A stretch of DNA of 64,000 nucleotides from Clostridium_AT stratigraminis (lineage in GTDB: Bacteria; Bacillota; Clostridia; Clostridiales; Clostridiaceae): positions 62,001 to 126,000 of the forward strand of contig NZ_JBJHZZ010000002.1 of NCBI RefSeq assembly GCF_045310675.1. Reading direction: 5' to 3'. A program made the position numbers and the translations under genes. Positions 8,395 through 16,378 of this stretch are shown in pieces; positions within the stretch are counted from its first letter, which is position 1; each line of letters begins with the position of its first letter. The notes beneath the pieces were generated by a model. It did no database searches and was not told the origin of the DNA. It saw nothing but the letters and a program-made list of their open reading frames with translations.

Positions 8395-9873
8395 ATGTCT
8401 TTAATAAATGTTACAAACCTAACTTTTGCTTATGAAGGTAGTTATGATAATATTTTTGAAAATGTAAGTTTTCAAATTGATACCGATTGGAAATTAGGCT
8501 TTACTGGAAGAAACGGAAGAGGAAAGACTACTTTTCTAAATCTTTTGCTTGGGAAATACGAATATAATGGAAACATTTCATCTGATGTGACTTTTGAATA
8601 TTTTCCTTATGAGGTGCAGGAACAAAGTAATTTCACTATAGATGTCATAAGGGAGATTAGTCCAAATTCAATGGATTGGGAAATAGTAAAAGAATTATCT
8701 CTGTTAGATATGGACTACGATGCTTTATATAGACAGTTTTATACACTATCTAAAGGAGAACAGACCAAAGCATTGTTGGCTGCTATGTTTTTGAAGGAGA
8801 AATCCTTTTTACTTATTGATGAGCCTACTAATCATTTGGATGCAGAAGCTAGGCAAAAATTAAGTAATTACTTGAAAAAAAAGAAAGGATTTATTCTGAT
8901 TTCTCATGATAGGTCTTTTTTGGATAATTGTGTAGACCATATCTTGTCTATTAATAAAACTAATATTGAAATACAAAAAGGAAATTTTTCTTCATGGTGG
9001 AGAAACAAAGAATTACAAGATGGTTTTGAGCTAGCCGAAAACGAAAAATTGAAAAAGGATATTAACAGACTTACCAGCTCGGCAAAACGTACTTCTACGT
9101 GGTCAGATAATGTTGAAAGCAGCAAGCATGGAACTACTAATTCTGGGAGTAAATTAGATAAAGGATATGTTGGACATAAAGCTGCCAAAATGATGAAGCG
9201 TGCTAAAAATATAGAAGCTAGACAACAAAATATGATTGAAGAAAAATCAAAGCTTCTTAAAAATATTGAATCTAATGAAAGTTTAAAAATAGTACCGCTT
9301 ACTTTCCATGATAAAAAGCTTGTAGAACTTACAGATGTTGCAATTGAATATGATAATAGAATTGTCTGTAAGGGAGTAAGCTTCACTATAGAGCAAGGTG
9401 AAAGAATTGCTATTCAAGGAAAGAATGGCAGCGGAAAATCAAGCATATTGAAATTAATTTATGGAGAAGACATCCCCCATAGTGGAATTGTAAGAAAGAA
9501 TAATAAGTTAATCATTTCTTATGTTTCACAAGATACTTCAGGTTTATATGGTAACTTATCTGAGTATGCAGATAAACATTGTATTGACGAGAGTTTATTT
9601 AAATCCATACTTAGAAAACTTGATTTTTCAAGAGAGCAGTTTGAAAAGAATATGGAGGATTTTAGTGGAGGACAGAAGAAAAAGGTATTGCTTGCAAAAA
9701 GTTTATGTGAACGGGCACATTTGTATATTTGGGATGAACCATTGAATTTTATTGATGTCATTTCTCGTATGCAGATTGAGAAATTGTTAATTGAACATGA
9801 ATCTACAATTTTGTTTGTTGAGCATGATAGTGCGTTTTGTGAAAATGTTGCAACAAAAGCAATAAAATTGTAA
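8395..9873 (+). CDS. ABC-F ribosomal protection protein, Lsa/CplR-like
   Basis: A 492-residue protein with two ABC domains and no membrane segments: first Walker A GRNGRGKTT, signature LSKGEQTK and LLIDEPTNHLD; second Walker A GKNGSGKSS, signature FSGGQKKK and IWDEPLNFID. Between them is a charged antibiotic-resistance-domain linker (about 180-270). Length and sequence flavour match the Lsa/CplR antibiotic-resistance ABC-Fs, which bind the ribosomal E site and dislodge lincosamides, streptogramins A and pleuromutilins. The second Walker B region reads DEPLNFID rather than DEPTNHLD, a variation seen in this group. ATG 8395 has AGAGGAGG 8 bases before it. The leader suggests induction by ribosome-targeting drugs. 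Confidence 0.88.
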   Translation: MSLINVTNLTFAYEGSYDNIFENVSFQIDTDWKLGFTGRNGRGKTTFLNLLLGKYEYNGNISSDVTFEYFPYEVQEQSNFTIDVIREISPNSMDWEIVKELSLLDMDYDALYRQFYTLSKGEQTKALLAAMFLKEKSFLLIDEPTNHLDAEARQKLSNYLKKKKGFILISHDRSFLDNCVDHILSINKTNIEIQKGNFSSWWRNKELQDGFELAENEKLKKDINRLTSSAKRTSTWSDNVESSKHGTTNSGSKLDKGYVGHKAAKMMKRAKNIEARQQNMIEEKSKLLKNIESNESLKIVPLTFHDKKLVELTDVAIEYDNRIVCKGVSFTIEQGERIAIQGKNGSGKSSILKLIYGEDIPHSGIVRKNNKLIISYVSQDTSGLYGNLSEYADKHCIDESLFKSILRKLDFSREQFEKNMEDFSGGQKKKVLLAKSLCERAHLYIWDEPLNFIDVISRMQIEKLLIEHESTILFVEHDSAFCENVATKAIKL

Positions 9874-9990
9874 AGGTAGTGATCTTGAGGATTTTTCCAA
9901 TAGGCAAATAGAATAATCCTCCATTAAGAACCTTAAGCACCCCCAAAGAATACTGTATATTATATGTAAAAAATATGGAGGAGGATTAAT

Positions 9991-10938
9991 ATGGAATTTG
10001 GTGCTTATCCCATACTACATTTTCCTACTGGGTCAAGCAGCAATAATACAAATATACGGGGGAAACGCTATCGTTTTGTTGTTATGGCTGACTCACGGGG
10101 AAGGGATGATGGTATTAACGAAAGAATTTTAAGAGATTTATTGGAACAAATCTCAAAATTAGACCCGTTACCAGAATACATTGTTTACCCAGGGGATCTA
10201 GTCTCAGGCAGCCGGAGGACGGAAAGATTAAGGCCCCAATTAGAAAAATTCAAGAGTGTCTTTACTTCATATTTTCCAATAGAAATGTTTCTCCCAACAG
10301 TAGGAAATCATGAGGTTGGAAGCGTCCCAGTGGATCTTGAAAGGGAAAAAGTATTTGCAGAAGTGTTTTCAGAATTCAGACCGCATGGACAATTACGTAA
10401 TTACAATAGAACAGTGTATTATGTAGATTTGGGTCACATCAGATTAATTCTTCTCAATTCCTATCATTATCAAGAAAGTTTTCGAATTACAGGAAGACAA
10501 CTGGAATGGTTTGACGCAGTATCTAAAGCTGGTGGACAACACAAATTTGTTTTTGTTCATGGCCCAGCTTATCCTACCGGTGCCCATATTGGGTCTTCCC
10601 TTGATCGTTATCCTGAAGAAAGAGATCGCTTCTGGAAGGTGGTAGACGACAACAATATTGATATAGTTTTCCCAGGGCATGAGCACAACTATTCCCGACG
10701 TCTAATTGATAGTTCTTTTAGTACCAGAAAGTATCAATATAACAGAGAAGTTTATCAAGTTGTAACCGGTGGAGGAGGAGCACCGTTAAGAGACGCATAT
10801 TCTAGTAAAAAAGGGGTTATTGTCCCCCCGGTTCCTCAATACCACTTTATAGTTGTAGACGTTGAGGATAATCTTATTATGGTTCATGCCATTTCTTATG
10901 AAGGAAGAACAATAGACCAGTTTACTTTATCCAAATAG
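9991..10938 (+). CDS. Calcineurin-like metallophosphoesterase
   Basis: A 315-residue protein with the metal-binding motifs of the family in order: VVMADSRGR (Asp), VYPGDLVSGS (GD), TVGNHEVGS (GNHE), FVHGPAY (His) and FPGHEHNYSRR (GHxH). The purple acid phosphatase-like arrangement suggests a dinuclear metal site that hydrolyses a phosphoester. No signal peptide is evident, so it is probably cytoplasmic. The ATG follows GGAGGAGG closely. It is monocistronic. Substrate unknown. Confidence 0.87.
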   Translation: MEFGAYPILHFPTGSSSNNTNIRGKRYRFVVMADSRGRDDGINERILRDLLEQISKLDPLPEYIVYPGDLVSGSRRTERLRPQLEKFKSVFTSYFPIEMFLPTVGNHEVGSVPVDLEREKVFAEVFSEFRPHGQLRNYNRTVYYVDLGHIRLILLNSYHYQESFRITGRQLEWFDAVSKAGGQHKFVFVHGPAYPTGAHIGSSLDRYPEERDRFWKVVDDNNIDIVFPGHEHNYSRRLIDSSFSTRKYQYNREVYQVVTGGGGAPLRDAYSSKKGVIVPPVPQYHFIVVDVEDNLIMVHAISYEGRTIDQFTLSK

Positions 10939-11049
10939 AACAAAGCTTAAAAAACTTAAAATTCTATTAAACTGCAGCATGCTAAAACAAAGTCTTTGAA
11001 AATGCCAATTTCACGGAATTTTCAGGGGCTTCTTTTATTTTTAAATATA

Positions 11050-11083
11050 TTGACACCACGGCTATTGCGTGTTACTATATAGT
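11050..11083 (+). promoter_or_regulatory. PadR promoter with overlapping palindromic operator
   Basis: TTGACA (11050-11055), a 17-base spacer and TACTAT (11073-11078) form a strong promoter. The palindrome ACTATATAGT (11074-11083) covers the -10 box and start region. This is the expected design for autorepression by the PadR protein encoded 46 bases downstream. Imperfect repeats (AGTAATACTG, GGTAATACTAG) follow. Confidence 0.72.
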
Positions 11084-11128
11084 AGTAATAAGTAATACTG
11101 AATATCGGTAATACTAGATAGTGAAGAG

Positions 11129-11461
11129 GTGATTGGTCTGGAAAATATTACAGAAATGTTAAAAGGTATACTAGAAGGCTGTGTTCTTGAAATCATCAGC
11201 CACGAGGAAATCTATGGATACGAGATCACGCGGCGGCTGAATGCCCTGGGTTTTTCAGATGTTGTAGACGGTACAGTCTATACCATATTGGTACGGCTTG
11301 AGAAAAACAAGCTGGTGGAAATTACGAAAAAGCCATCCGATATGGGACCGCCGCGAAAATTTTTCACCCTTAATGACGCGGGATATGAGGAACTACGGAA
11401 GTTTTGGGGGAAGTGGGAATTTGTATCATCAAAAATTAAGGAGTTAAAGGAGAAAAAGTAA
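11129..11461 (+). CDS. PadR family transcriptional regulator
   Basis: A 110-residue winged-helix protein: VLEIISHEEIYGYEITRRLN, the recognition helix region and wing GTVYTILVRLEKNKLVEI, then GPPRKFFTLNDAGYEEL, all classic for PadR. GTG at 11129 is the first in-frame start but touches the GAAGAGG site; a CTG at 11138 or ATG at 11156 are alternatives, and family members usually begin around ENITEMLKG. Its stop overlaps the next ATG (TAATG). It probably represses this cluster of DUF1048 and DrrAB-like genes in response to a toxic compound. The region is visibly more GC-rich than its surroundings. Confidence 0.9.
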   Translation: MIGLENITEMLKGILEGCVLEIISHEEIYGYEITRRLNALGFSDVVDGTVYTILVRLEKNKLVEITKKPSDMGPPRKFFTLNDAGYEELRKFWGKWEFVSSKIKELKEKK

Positions 11462-11808
11462 TGAATTTTTGGGAAAAAATCACGGGAAGCGACATGACTA
11501 AAGAAATGAAAGCTTTTAAATCTAGAGCCAAGAAGCTACCGGCTGATTATCAAGCGGCATGGGAAAAAATTAATGATAATCTTTGGCCTCACTCAGATTT
11601 AACTGGTCGCAACCTAATGCCAATTCTCGACGGTGTACTTGGCCTACTTGAAGAAACAGCTTCGGAGGGTCAGAGCATACAAGAGGTTTTGGGTGACGAT
11701 ATCAAAGGCTTCTGTTCAGCACTCATGGGCGAAGAAGGGGCAAACTCTTTTCGCGACAAGTGGCGCAAGCAACTCAACAATAATATCGTTAAAAAATTAG
11801 GTAAATAG
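11461..11808 (+). CDS. DUF1048 family protein
   Basis: A 115-residue, helix-rich, soluble protein starting MNFWEKITGSDMTKEMK. It shares with the next gene the pattern KxLPxDYQxxWEKI, LTGxxGLLxxIxDLxEE and a GDDxxxFCxxL C-terminus, as known for DUF1048, a family found next to PadR regulators. No molecular function is established. It overlaps the PadR stop by one base and is followed after 9 bases by a paralogue, which suggests a heteromeric pair. The organisation PadR-DUF1048-DUF1048-ABC is recurrent in Firmicutes. Confidence 0.85.
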   Translation: MNFWEKITGSDMTKEMKAFKSRAKKLPADYQAAWEKINDNLWPHSDLTGRNLMPILDGVLGLLEETASEGQSIQEVLGDDIKGFCSALMGEEGANSFRDKWRKQLNNNIVKKLGK

Positions 11809-11817
11809 GAGGATAAA

Positions 11818-12117
11818 ATGAAAATACAAGATATCATCCAAGGCAAAAAAGAGTGGCGAGCGCATGTGGCGCGTGTCAAAGCGCTCCCAAAAGATTATCA
11901 AATTGTATATAAAGAGATTCAGAAATATATATTTAAGGTCGGACCCATTGAGCTAACTGGCGAGTCGGGTTTGCTCACGGGAATTATCGATCTTTTCGAA
12001 GAGGGCGCAGCCTTGGGGAAGGGCGTGCTGGAAGTTACGGGCGGTGACGCAGCGGCTTTCTGCGACGATCTTATCAAAGATTCAAAAACTTATGCTGACA
12101 AACATCAAGAATCTTAA
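11818..12117 (+). CDS. DUF1048 family protein, second copy
   Basis: A 99-residue paralogue of the preceding protein: AHVARVKALPKDYQIVYKEI, then ELTGESGLLTGIIDLFEEG and GGDAAAFCDDLIKD. Starts at ATG with AGGAGGATAAA immediately upstream. Function unknown. It belongs to the PadR transcription unit. The base composition is richer in GC than flanking clostridial genes, which suggests that the PadR-DUF1048 module was acquired. Confidence 0.85.
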   Translation: MKIQDIIQGKKEWRAHVARVKALPKDYQIVYKEIQKYIFKVGPIELTGESGLLTGIIDLFEEGAALGKGVLEVTGGDAAAFCDDLIKDSKTYADKHQES

Positions 12118-12175
12118 TGTTTGTAGTCACTAAAATGATAGTGGTAACAAAAAAATCAACTAAAGGGATGGTAGA

Positions 12176-12364
12176 GTGTGTAAATACCAGTGGATATTAT
12201 GCCCGGTCTGTGGCAGCAAAACAAGGGTCAAGATAGGTGTTGATACAGTACTTGAAAACTTCCCACTATTTTGTCCCAAGTGTAAACAGGAAAGGATAAT
12301 CAATGTAAAACAACTGAATATATCAGTTATTAAAGAACCAGACGCTAAGACGCAGAGCCGATAA
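12176..12364 (+). CDS. Cysteine-rich KTR-domain small protein
   Basis: A 62-residue protein, VCKYQWILCPVCGSKTRVK followed later by LFCPKCKQERIIN and ending PDAKTQSR. Two CxxC pairs (CPVC, CPKC) form a likely zinc ribbon, and the KTR motif follows the first. Such proteins are characteristic passengers of Tn916/Tn1549-like conjugative elements. The start is GTG 12176 with AGGGATG upstream. It sits between DUF1048 and the DrrAB genes, where such clusters normally have nothing, and carries its own terminator, so it is probably an inserted scrap of a mobile element. Confidence 0.78.
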   Translation: MCKYQWILCPVCGSKTRVKIGVDTVLENFPLFCPKCKQERIINVKQLNISVIKEPDAKTQSR

Positions 12365-12399
12365 CATGTGAGTGAAATCACAGTTGTCGGCTCTTTTTT
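12354..12399 (+). terminator. Rho-independent terminator after the KTR gene
   Basis: AGAGCCGA (12354-12361) with AAC pairs with GTT and TCGGCTCT (12387-12394), followed by a T run. The stem begins within the last codons of the KTR gene. It would reduce transcription from the PadR unit into the ABC genes. Confidence 0.8.
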
Positions 12400-12459
12400 A
12401 TAATAACTACTCATGCTGCATCGAAAGGATTAAATGCAGACTTGAGGTTACTATTTTAT

Positions 12460-12548
12460 AAAGGAGGTTAAGTCCTAAACGGACTTTAACGGGTAAATTA
12501 TGAGCGGAGCGAGTGGGGAAATTTACCCTGGTTCCGACTAAAAGGAGG
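12460..12548 (+). repeat. Two-hairpin element bordered by AAAGGAGG (copy E1)
   Basis: AAAGGAGG (12460) starts the element. Hairpin 1 is TTAAGTCC, loop TAAAC, GGACTTTAA. Hairpin 2 pairs GGGTAAATT (12491-12499) with AATTTACCC (12520-12528) around a GAGCGGAGCGAG loop. The element ends TTCCGACTAAAAGGAGG (12548), and this second AAGGAGG is the ribosome binding site of the ABC gene at 12555. The same architecture occurs at 34220 and 48921. It could be a mobile repeat targeting Shine-Dalgarno sequences or a cis-acting leader RNA. Confidence 0.8.
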
Positions 12549-12554
12549 AAGAAA

Positions 12555-13316
12555 ATGAAAAATAATATCATAAAAATTAAAGGGATAAGAAAATCTTACA
12601 AAGATGTAGAAGTACTCAAAGGAGTAGATTTTGAAGTAGAGCAGGGAACTATCTTTGCATTACTAGGCTCTAATGGAGCTGGAAAGACAACAATGATTAG
12701 AATCATGGCTACTTTACTTAAATCAGATGCTGGCAGTGCTCAGATCAATGGTTATGATATTGAAAAAAACCCAGGAGAGATTAGAAGTTCTATCAGTCTT
12801 ACTGGTCAATTTGCTGCTATTGATGAAATTTTAACTGGACGTGAAAATCTTCAAATGATAGCAAAACTTAGACATCTTAAAAATCCAAATCAAGCAGCAG
12901 ATGAGTTAATTAATAGTTTTGGTATGTCAGAGGCTGCAGACCGCAGAGTGGGCACTTACTCAGGAGGAATGAAAAGAAGAATTGATATCGCAATGAGTCT
13001 TGTGGGAAATCCAAAGATAATTTTCCTTGATGAGCCAACGATAGGTCTTGATCCAGAAGCGCGTTTAGAAGCTTGGAAGATTGTAAAAGAGCTATCAGCT
13101 TTAGGCACTACGGTATTCTTAACGACTCAATATTTAGAAGAAGCAGAACAACTTGCAGATAAAATCGCTATTCTTCATGGCGGAAAAATCATTGCACTAG
13201 ATACACTAGAAGGGTTGAAAAAGTTATTCCCAGCTGCAAAAGTTGAATATGTTGAAAAACAACCTACATTAGAGGAAATATTTCTAACAATCATTGGGAA
13301 AAAGGGGGAGAATTAA
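12555..13316 (+). CDS. ABC transporter ATP-binding protein, DrrA-like
   Basis: A 253-residue ATPase: GSNGAGKTT (Walker A), LTGQFAAIDE (Q-loop region), YSGGMKRR (signature), IIFLDEPTIGLDP (Walker B) and LTTQYLEEAEQLAD. The switch histidine position is Gln (TTQYLEE), usual for DrrA-type drug-resistance ATPases. The start is ATG 12555, because the ribosome binding site AAAGGAGG lies 7-8 bases before it; the frame continues upstream only into the repeat element. It is followed without a gap by its permease. Probable role: drug or antibiotic export. Confidence 0.92.
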   Translation: MKNNIIKIKGIRKSYKDVEVLKGVDFEVEQGTIFALLGSNGAGKTTMIRIMATLLKSDAGSAQINGYDIEKNPGEIRSSISLTGQFAAIDEILTGRENLQMIAKLRHLKNPNQAADELINSFGMSEAADRRVGTYSGGMKRRIDIAMSLVGNPKIIFLDEPTIGLDPEARLEAWKIVKELSALGTTVFLTTQYLEEAEQLADKIAILHGGKIIALDTLEGLKKLFPAAKVEYVEKQPTLEEIFLTIIGKKGEN

Positions 13317-14081
13317 GTGGAAACAGCAAATAAATATTTTTTTAAAGATATAAGTGTTATGTTTGGGCGTTCTATGCGCCATATTTTTAGAAGTATGGAT
13401 ACAATTATTACAGTTAGTATTACACCAATTGGGATTATGTTATTATTCGTTTATGTGTTTGGAGGAGCAATGGAAACAGGCACAGAAAATTATATTGATT
13501 ATCTATTACCGGGTATAATGCTAATGACTATTGGTAGTGGCATTGCATATGTAGCTTACCGTTTGTTTACGGATAAAGAGCGAGGTATCTTTGAACGTTT
13601 TCACTCTATGCCTATCGCACGTTCTACAGTATTATGGGGACATGTATTAACCTCATTAATTTCAAATGGTATTTCTGTAGTAGTGATTATACTTGTTGCG
13701 TTATTAATAGGTTTCCGTTCTTCAGCAGGAATCTTAGCGTGGCTCGTGGTATTTGGAATTCTTGGAATATTTACACTTGCTTTAACTTGGATTGCTGTAA
13801 TTGCTGGACTTGCTGCTAAAACACCAGATGGTGCAGGGGCGTTCTCTTACCCAATCATCTTCTTACCATTTATCAGTTCTGCATTTGTACCAACAGATAC
13901 AATGCCTTCAGTAGTACATGCCTTTGCAGAAAATCAACCTGTAACACCTATTGTAGACGCTATTCGTAATTTATTAGCAAGTAAGCCGGTAGGACATAAT
14001 ATCTGGGTTGCTCTTGCTTGGTGTATTGCAATTATAGTTGTTGCTTATATCTTTGCAATGAGGATTTATAAAAAAATGTAA
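13317..14081 (+). CDS. ABC-2 permease, DrrB-like
   Basis: A 254-residue membrane protein with six hydrophobic spans, starting at a GTG directly after the ATPase stop. The family motif region KERGIFERFHSMPIARSTVLWGH lies between spans 2 and 3, and PIIFLPFISSAFVPTDTMP in the last third, as in DrrB/ABC-2 drug exporters. With the upstream ATPase it makes a complete two-gene exporter. The PadR regulator upstream is the likely controller, though a terminator and a repeat now separate them. Confidence 0.92.
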   Translation: METANKYFFKDISVMFGRSMRHIFRSMDTIITVSITPIGIMLLFVYVFGGAMETGTENYIDYLLPGIMLMTIGSGIAYVAYRLFTDKERGIFERFHSMPIARSTVLWGHVLTSLISNGISVVVIILVALLIGFRSSAGILAWLVVFGILGIFTLALTWIAVIAGLAAKTPDGAGAFSYPIIFLPFISSAFVPTDTMPSVVHAFAENQPVTPIVDAIRNLLASKPVGHNIWVALAWCIAIIVVAYIFAMRIYKKM

Positions 14082-14118
14082 CCTAACTTTATACTAAGTA
14101 CAATTTCTCACCCATTAA

Positions 14119-14232
14119 AGATTATCAACTGATTTAATCATAAAAATCGGTTCAGGGGAACATGCCGTTGGATGTATTGATGAAAACTATTTAGCAAAAT
14201 ATTATCCAAAAATTTTTCCAGTTATAGTATAA
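14119..14232 (+). pseudogene. Gene remnant (about 30 conserved-looking codons)
   Basis: The open stretch has no start codon and encodes IGSGEHAVGCIDENYLAKYY and then PKIFPVIV before TAA at 14230. The composition looks like the 3' end of a real protein-coding gene rather than random AT-rich DNA. I do not recognise the family. It lies directly after the DrrB-like gene, so it may be what remains of a gene lost after transfer of this cluster. Confidence 0.4.
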
Positions 14233-14309
14233 TAATTTTATATAACTCCTAATAAATCAAAACATTATTATTAAAGTGAGTTTTAGATATAAATAAAAAG
14301 AGGATATAC

Positions 14310-15128
14310 ATGAAAAGAAAACAAAAAATAGTTCTTAATTTTTCAATAGTTGTTATTTTACTGCTCATTTCCCTTTCCCTTCCCTCAATTAAAGCGTTCT
14401 TAAACCAGTCGACCAATGGTGAATTAATAGAAAAGGTTACCAGATATGCACTTTCAGCAAATATAAAGATAGTTCAATTAAAGTATAGGAATGATGGAAA
14501 CAGCAGCTCCACAGCGGTTTCGGCAGGTGCCAGCGGAGTGATTATCCGTAAGGAAGGTAATAAGTACTATGCTCTTACAGCCGAGCATGTAATTGAAGAA
14601 CTTGACAATATAGATAAAACTCAGGTTATTGTTATGGGATACGATGACCTGGATTTTGCTGATTCACTAAACAAAGGAGGAAAATTTCAGGGTGTAGCCA
14701 ATTATTATCAGCAATTTCCCGAAGCTGTAATAGAATACTCAAATAATAAATATGATTTAGCCATTATTAGTTTTACTACTAATAAAGACTATACAGTTCT
14801 GCCAATTGCAGATGCAGCGCCTAAGTATGGAGATTTAGTGGTATCTATGAGTAATCCATATGGTAAAAGAAATATTGTTACTGCTGGAAAGATAAGCAGC
14901 AAAAAACCAGTGCCTTTTGGTGATGAAGCGGGAAAAGTGCAGTATCCAATTGTAAGGCATACATCTTCAATATCCGAAGGAAGCAGCGGCAGTGCTTTAC
15001 TTAACGAAAACCTGCAGCTTGTAGGAATAAATTTGGGCGGTGGCAAGAATATATTTCATCAGCATATTTACGGGATGGCTATGCCAAGTAACCAAATTCT
15101 TAATTTTTTGGAGGAATGGAAGCATTAA
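14310..15128 (+). CDS. Membrane-anchored trypsin-like serine protease
   Basis: A 272-residue protein with an N-terminal signal anchor (about residues 9-29) and a chymotrypsin-fold domain. The triad is His93 (ALTAEHVIEE), Asp149 (NKYDLAII) and Ser226 (SEGSSGSAL, the GxSG motif). It resembles the S1C/DegP group but has no PDZ domain, so it is a short extracytoplasmic protease, perhaps for surface quality control. The ATG has AAGAGGATATAC upstream. It is monocistronic with a terminator after it. Confidence 0.85.
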   Translation: MKRKQKIVLNFSIVVILLLISLSLPSIKAFLNQSTNGELIEKVTRYALSANIKIVQLKYRNDGNSSSTAVSAGASGVIIRKEGNKYYALTAEHVIEELDNIDKTQVIVMGYDDLDFADSLNKGGKFQGVANYYQQFPEAVIEYSNNKYDLAIISFTTNKDYTVLPIADAAPKYGDLVVSMSNPYGKRNIVTAGKISSKKPVPFGDEAGKVQYPIVRHTSSISEGSSGSALLNENLQLVGINLGGGKNIFHQHIYGMAMPSNQILNFLEEWKH

Positions 15129-15151
15129 GGATTATAGAAAATAAAGATTGT

Positions 15152-15190
15152 AGCATCTGCTGTGATAATGGCAGATGCTTTCTATATTTT
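15152..15190 (+). terminator. Rho-independent terminator
   Basis: AGCATCTGC (15152-15160) pairs with GCAGATGCT, loop TGTGATAATG, followed by TTTCTATATTTT. It ends the serine protease gene. Confidence 0.78.
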
Positions 15191-15333
15191 GAAGAAATAA
15201 TATTTCTAAATAAAGGTAAATTTTAGATGCAGAGAGGGATTACTAAGTTGCCATTGTAACCCTCTAAGTTGCATTGATAATAAACAAGGAGTTTTATATA
15301 ATTTAATTGTAGCTACGGAAATGAGGTGATATG

Positions 15334-15768
15334 TTGAAGATAACCGTTAATGAAGGTTTTTCTGACACAGAGGTTATAATAAATTGTTTTAAGACATCAG
15401 AGGATGTTTTGAAGCTGGTAACTTTGCTCCAAGGTCTTAATAAAAAGCTGCTAGGCGTGAAGAAAGGGCAAACTTTTCTTATAGACAGTCAGGATGTACT
15501 TTTTTTTGACACAGTTGATAAGCGTAATTTCATATATACTGAAAACGATGTTTTTGACACAGTTCTTAAATTATATGAGATTGAGGAGCAGTTATCAGGC
15601 ATAGGATTTATAAGATGTTCAAAGTCTATGATTATTAATATCGACAAAATCAAGTCACTTTGCCCAGACTTTGGCGGCAGAATGGAAGTAACCATGATAA
15701 ATGGTGAAAGACTAATTGTTTCAAGACAATACACAAAGTTGCTTAAAGAAAGGTTGGGAATTAAATGA
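15334..15768 (+). CDS. LytTR DNA-binding domain regulator
   Basis: A 144-residue protein. The C-terminal two thirds form a LytTR domain: GQTFLIDSQDVLFFDTVDKR, then FIRCSKSMIINIDKIKSL and GERLIVSRQYTKLLKERLG. There is no receiver domain. A TTG at 15334 fits the GAGGTGA site better (7 bases) than ATG 15331 (4 bases). The stop overlaps the next gene in ATGA. LytTR proteins of this short type co-occur with DUF3021 membrane proteins and control small membrane-stress or drug-transport regulons; the target is unknown here. Confidence 0.88.
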   Translation: MKITVNEGFSDTEVIINCFKTSEDVLKLVTLLQGLNKKLLGVKKGQTFLIDSQDVLFFDTVDKRNFIYTENDVFDTVLKLYEIEEQLSGIGFIRCSKSMIINIDKIKSLCPDFGGRMEVTMINGERLIVSRQYTKLLKERLGIK

Positions 15769-16223
15769 AAAAATTTTTAAATATTCTTATTCAGATAAAG
15801 GCTATGGCCGCTATGGTTTTTACAGGACTGATACTGGCTTATATTGCTGCTGGATGGCTATATTCCAGCTTCAAGAAAGAGTCCTTTGAATACTCCATTC
15901 CTCTCATATTTATTTTACAGGGTTTATTAATAGCAATTGTGATTTCGGTATTGTGGTATGTTTTATTAAGCGATTCACTCATACAAAAAATGCGTTTTTA
16001 CATGCGGATAATAATATTCGTAGTGTCACTTGTAGCAGTTCTTTCGGTGTGCTTTTTGACCTTTTTCGCTTTTCATACCAATTGGGCGAAGCTATGGCTT
16101 ATAATATCAGGAATATTCATCATTTTTGTTTCAGGTATTGCCATTCTTGGAGAGCTGTATTTTAAGACTACAGGGAAACGTTACACTTATAATTTGGAGG
16201 AGTATAAGAAAAAAAATAGATAA
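15765..16223 (+). CDS. DUF3021 family membrane protein
   Basis: A 152-residue protein with four predicted membrane spans (about 12-32, 45-65, 78-98, 108-128), a positively charged ATG-proximal segment and a cytoplasmic tail GKRYTYNLEEYKKKN. It overlaps the LytTR gene by four bases. DUF3021 proteins are paired with LytTR regulators and are thought to be membrane partners or anti-activators, but the mechanism is not established. Confidence 0.85.
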   Translation: MKKFLNILIQIKAMAAMVFTGLILAYIAAGWLYSSFKKESFEYSIPLIFILQGLLIAIVISVLWYVLLSDSLIQKMRFYMRIIIFVVSLVAVLSVCFLTFFAFHTNWAKLWLIISGIFIIFVSGIAILGELYFKTTGKRYTYNLEEYKKKNR

Positions 16224-16378
16224 GTTGCTTCGCCTTTATAAATATGAAATTTCCGCAAATAATAACTCTAGTGAATTACATTATTTTTCAATAAGTAATA
16301 AATCCTGTAATGTCATTATTCAAAAGAGACTTTTTGTGGGATAATATTCTATAAGTTATAACAGAAGGAGGCTAAACT

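Noticed and set aside
9885..9943. GAGGAT...ATCCTC inverted repeat after the ABC-F gene
   Set aside because: Only six pairs, a wide loop and no T run; not convincing as a terminator.
10995..11040. GAAAAT/ATTTTC hairpin before TTCTTTTATTTTT after the metallophosphoesterase gene
   Set aside because: A terminator is expected here, but the stem is weak and AT-only, so I did not list it as a feature.
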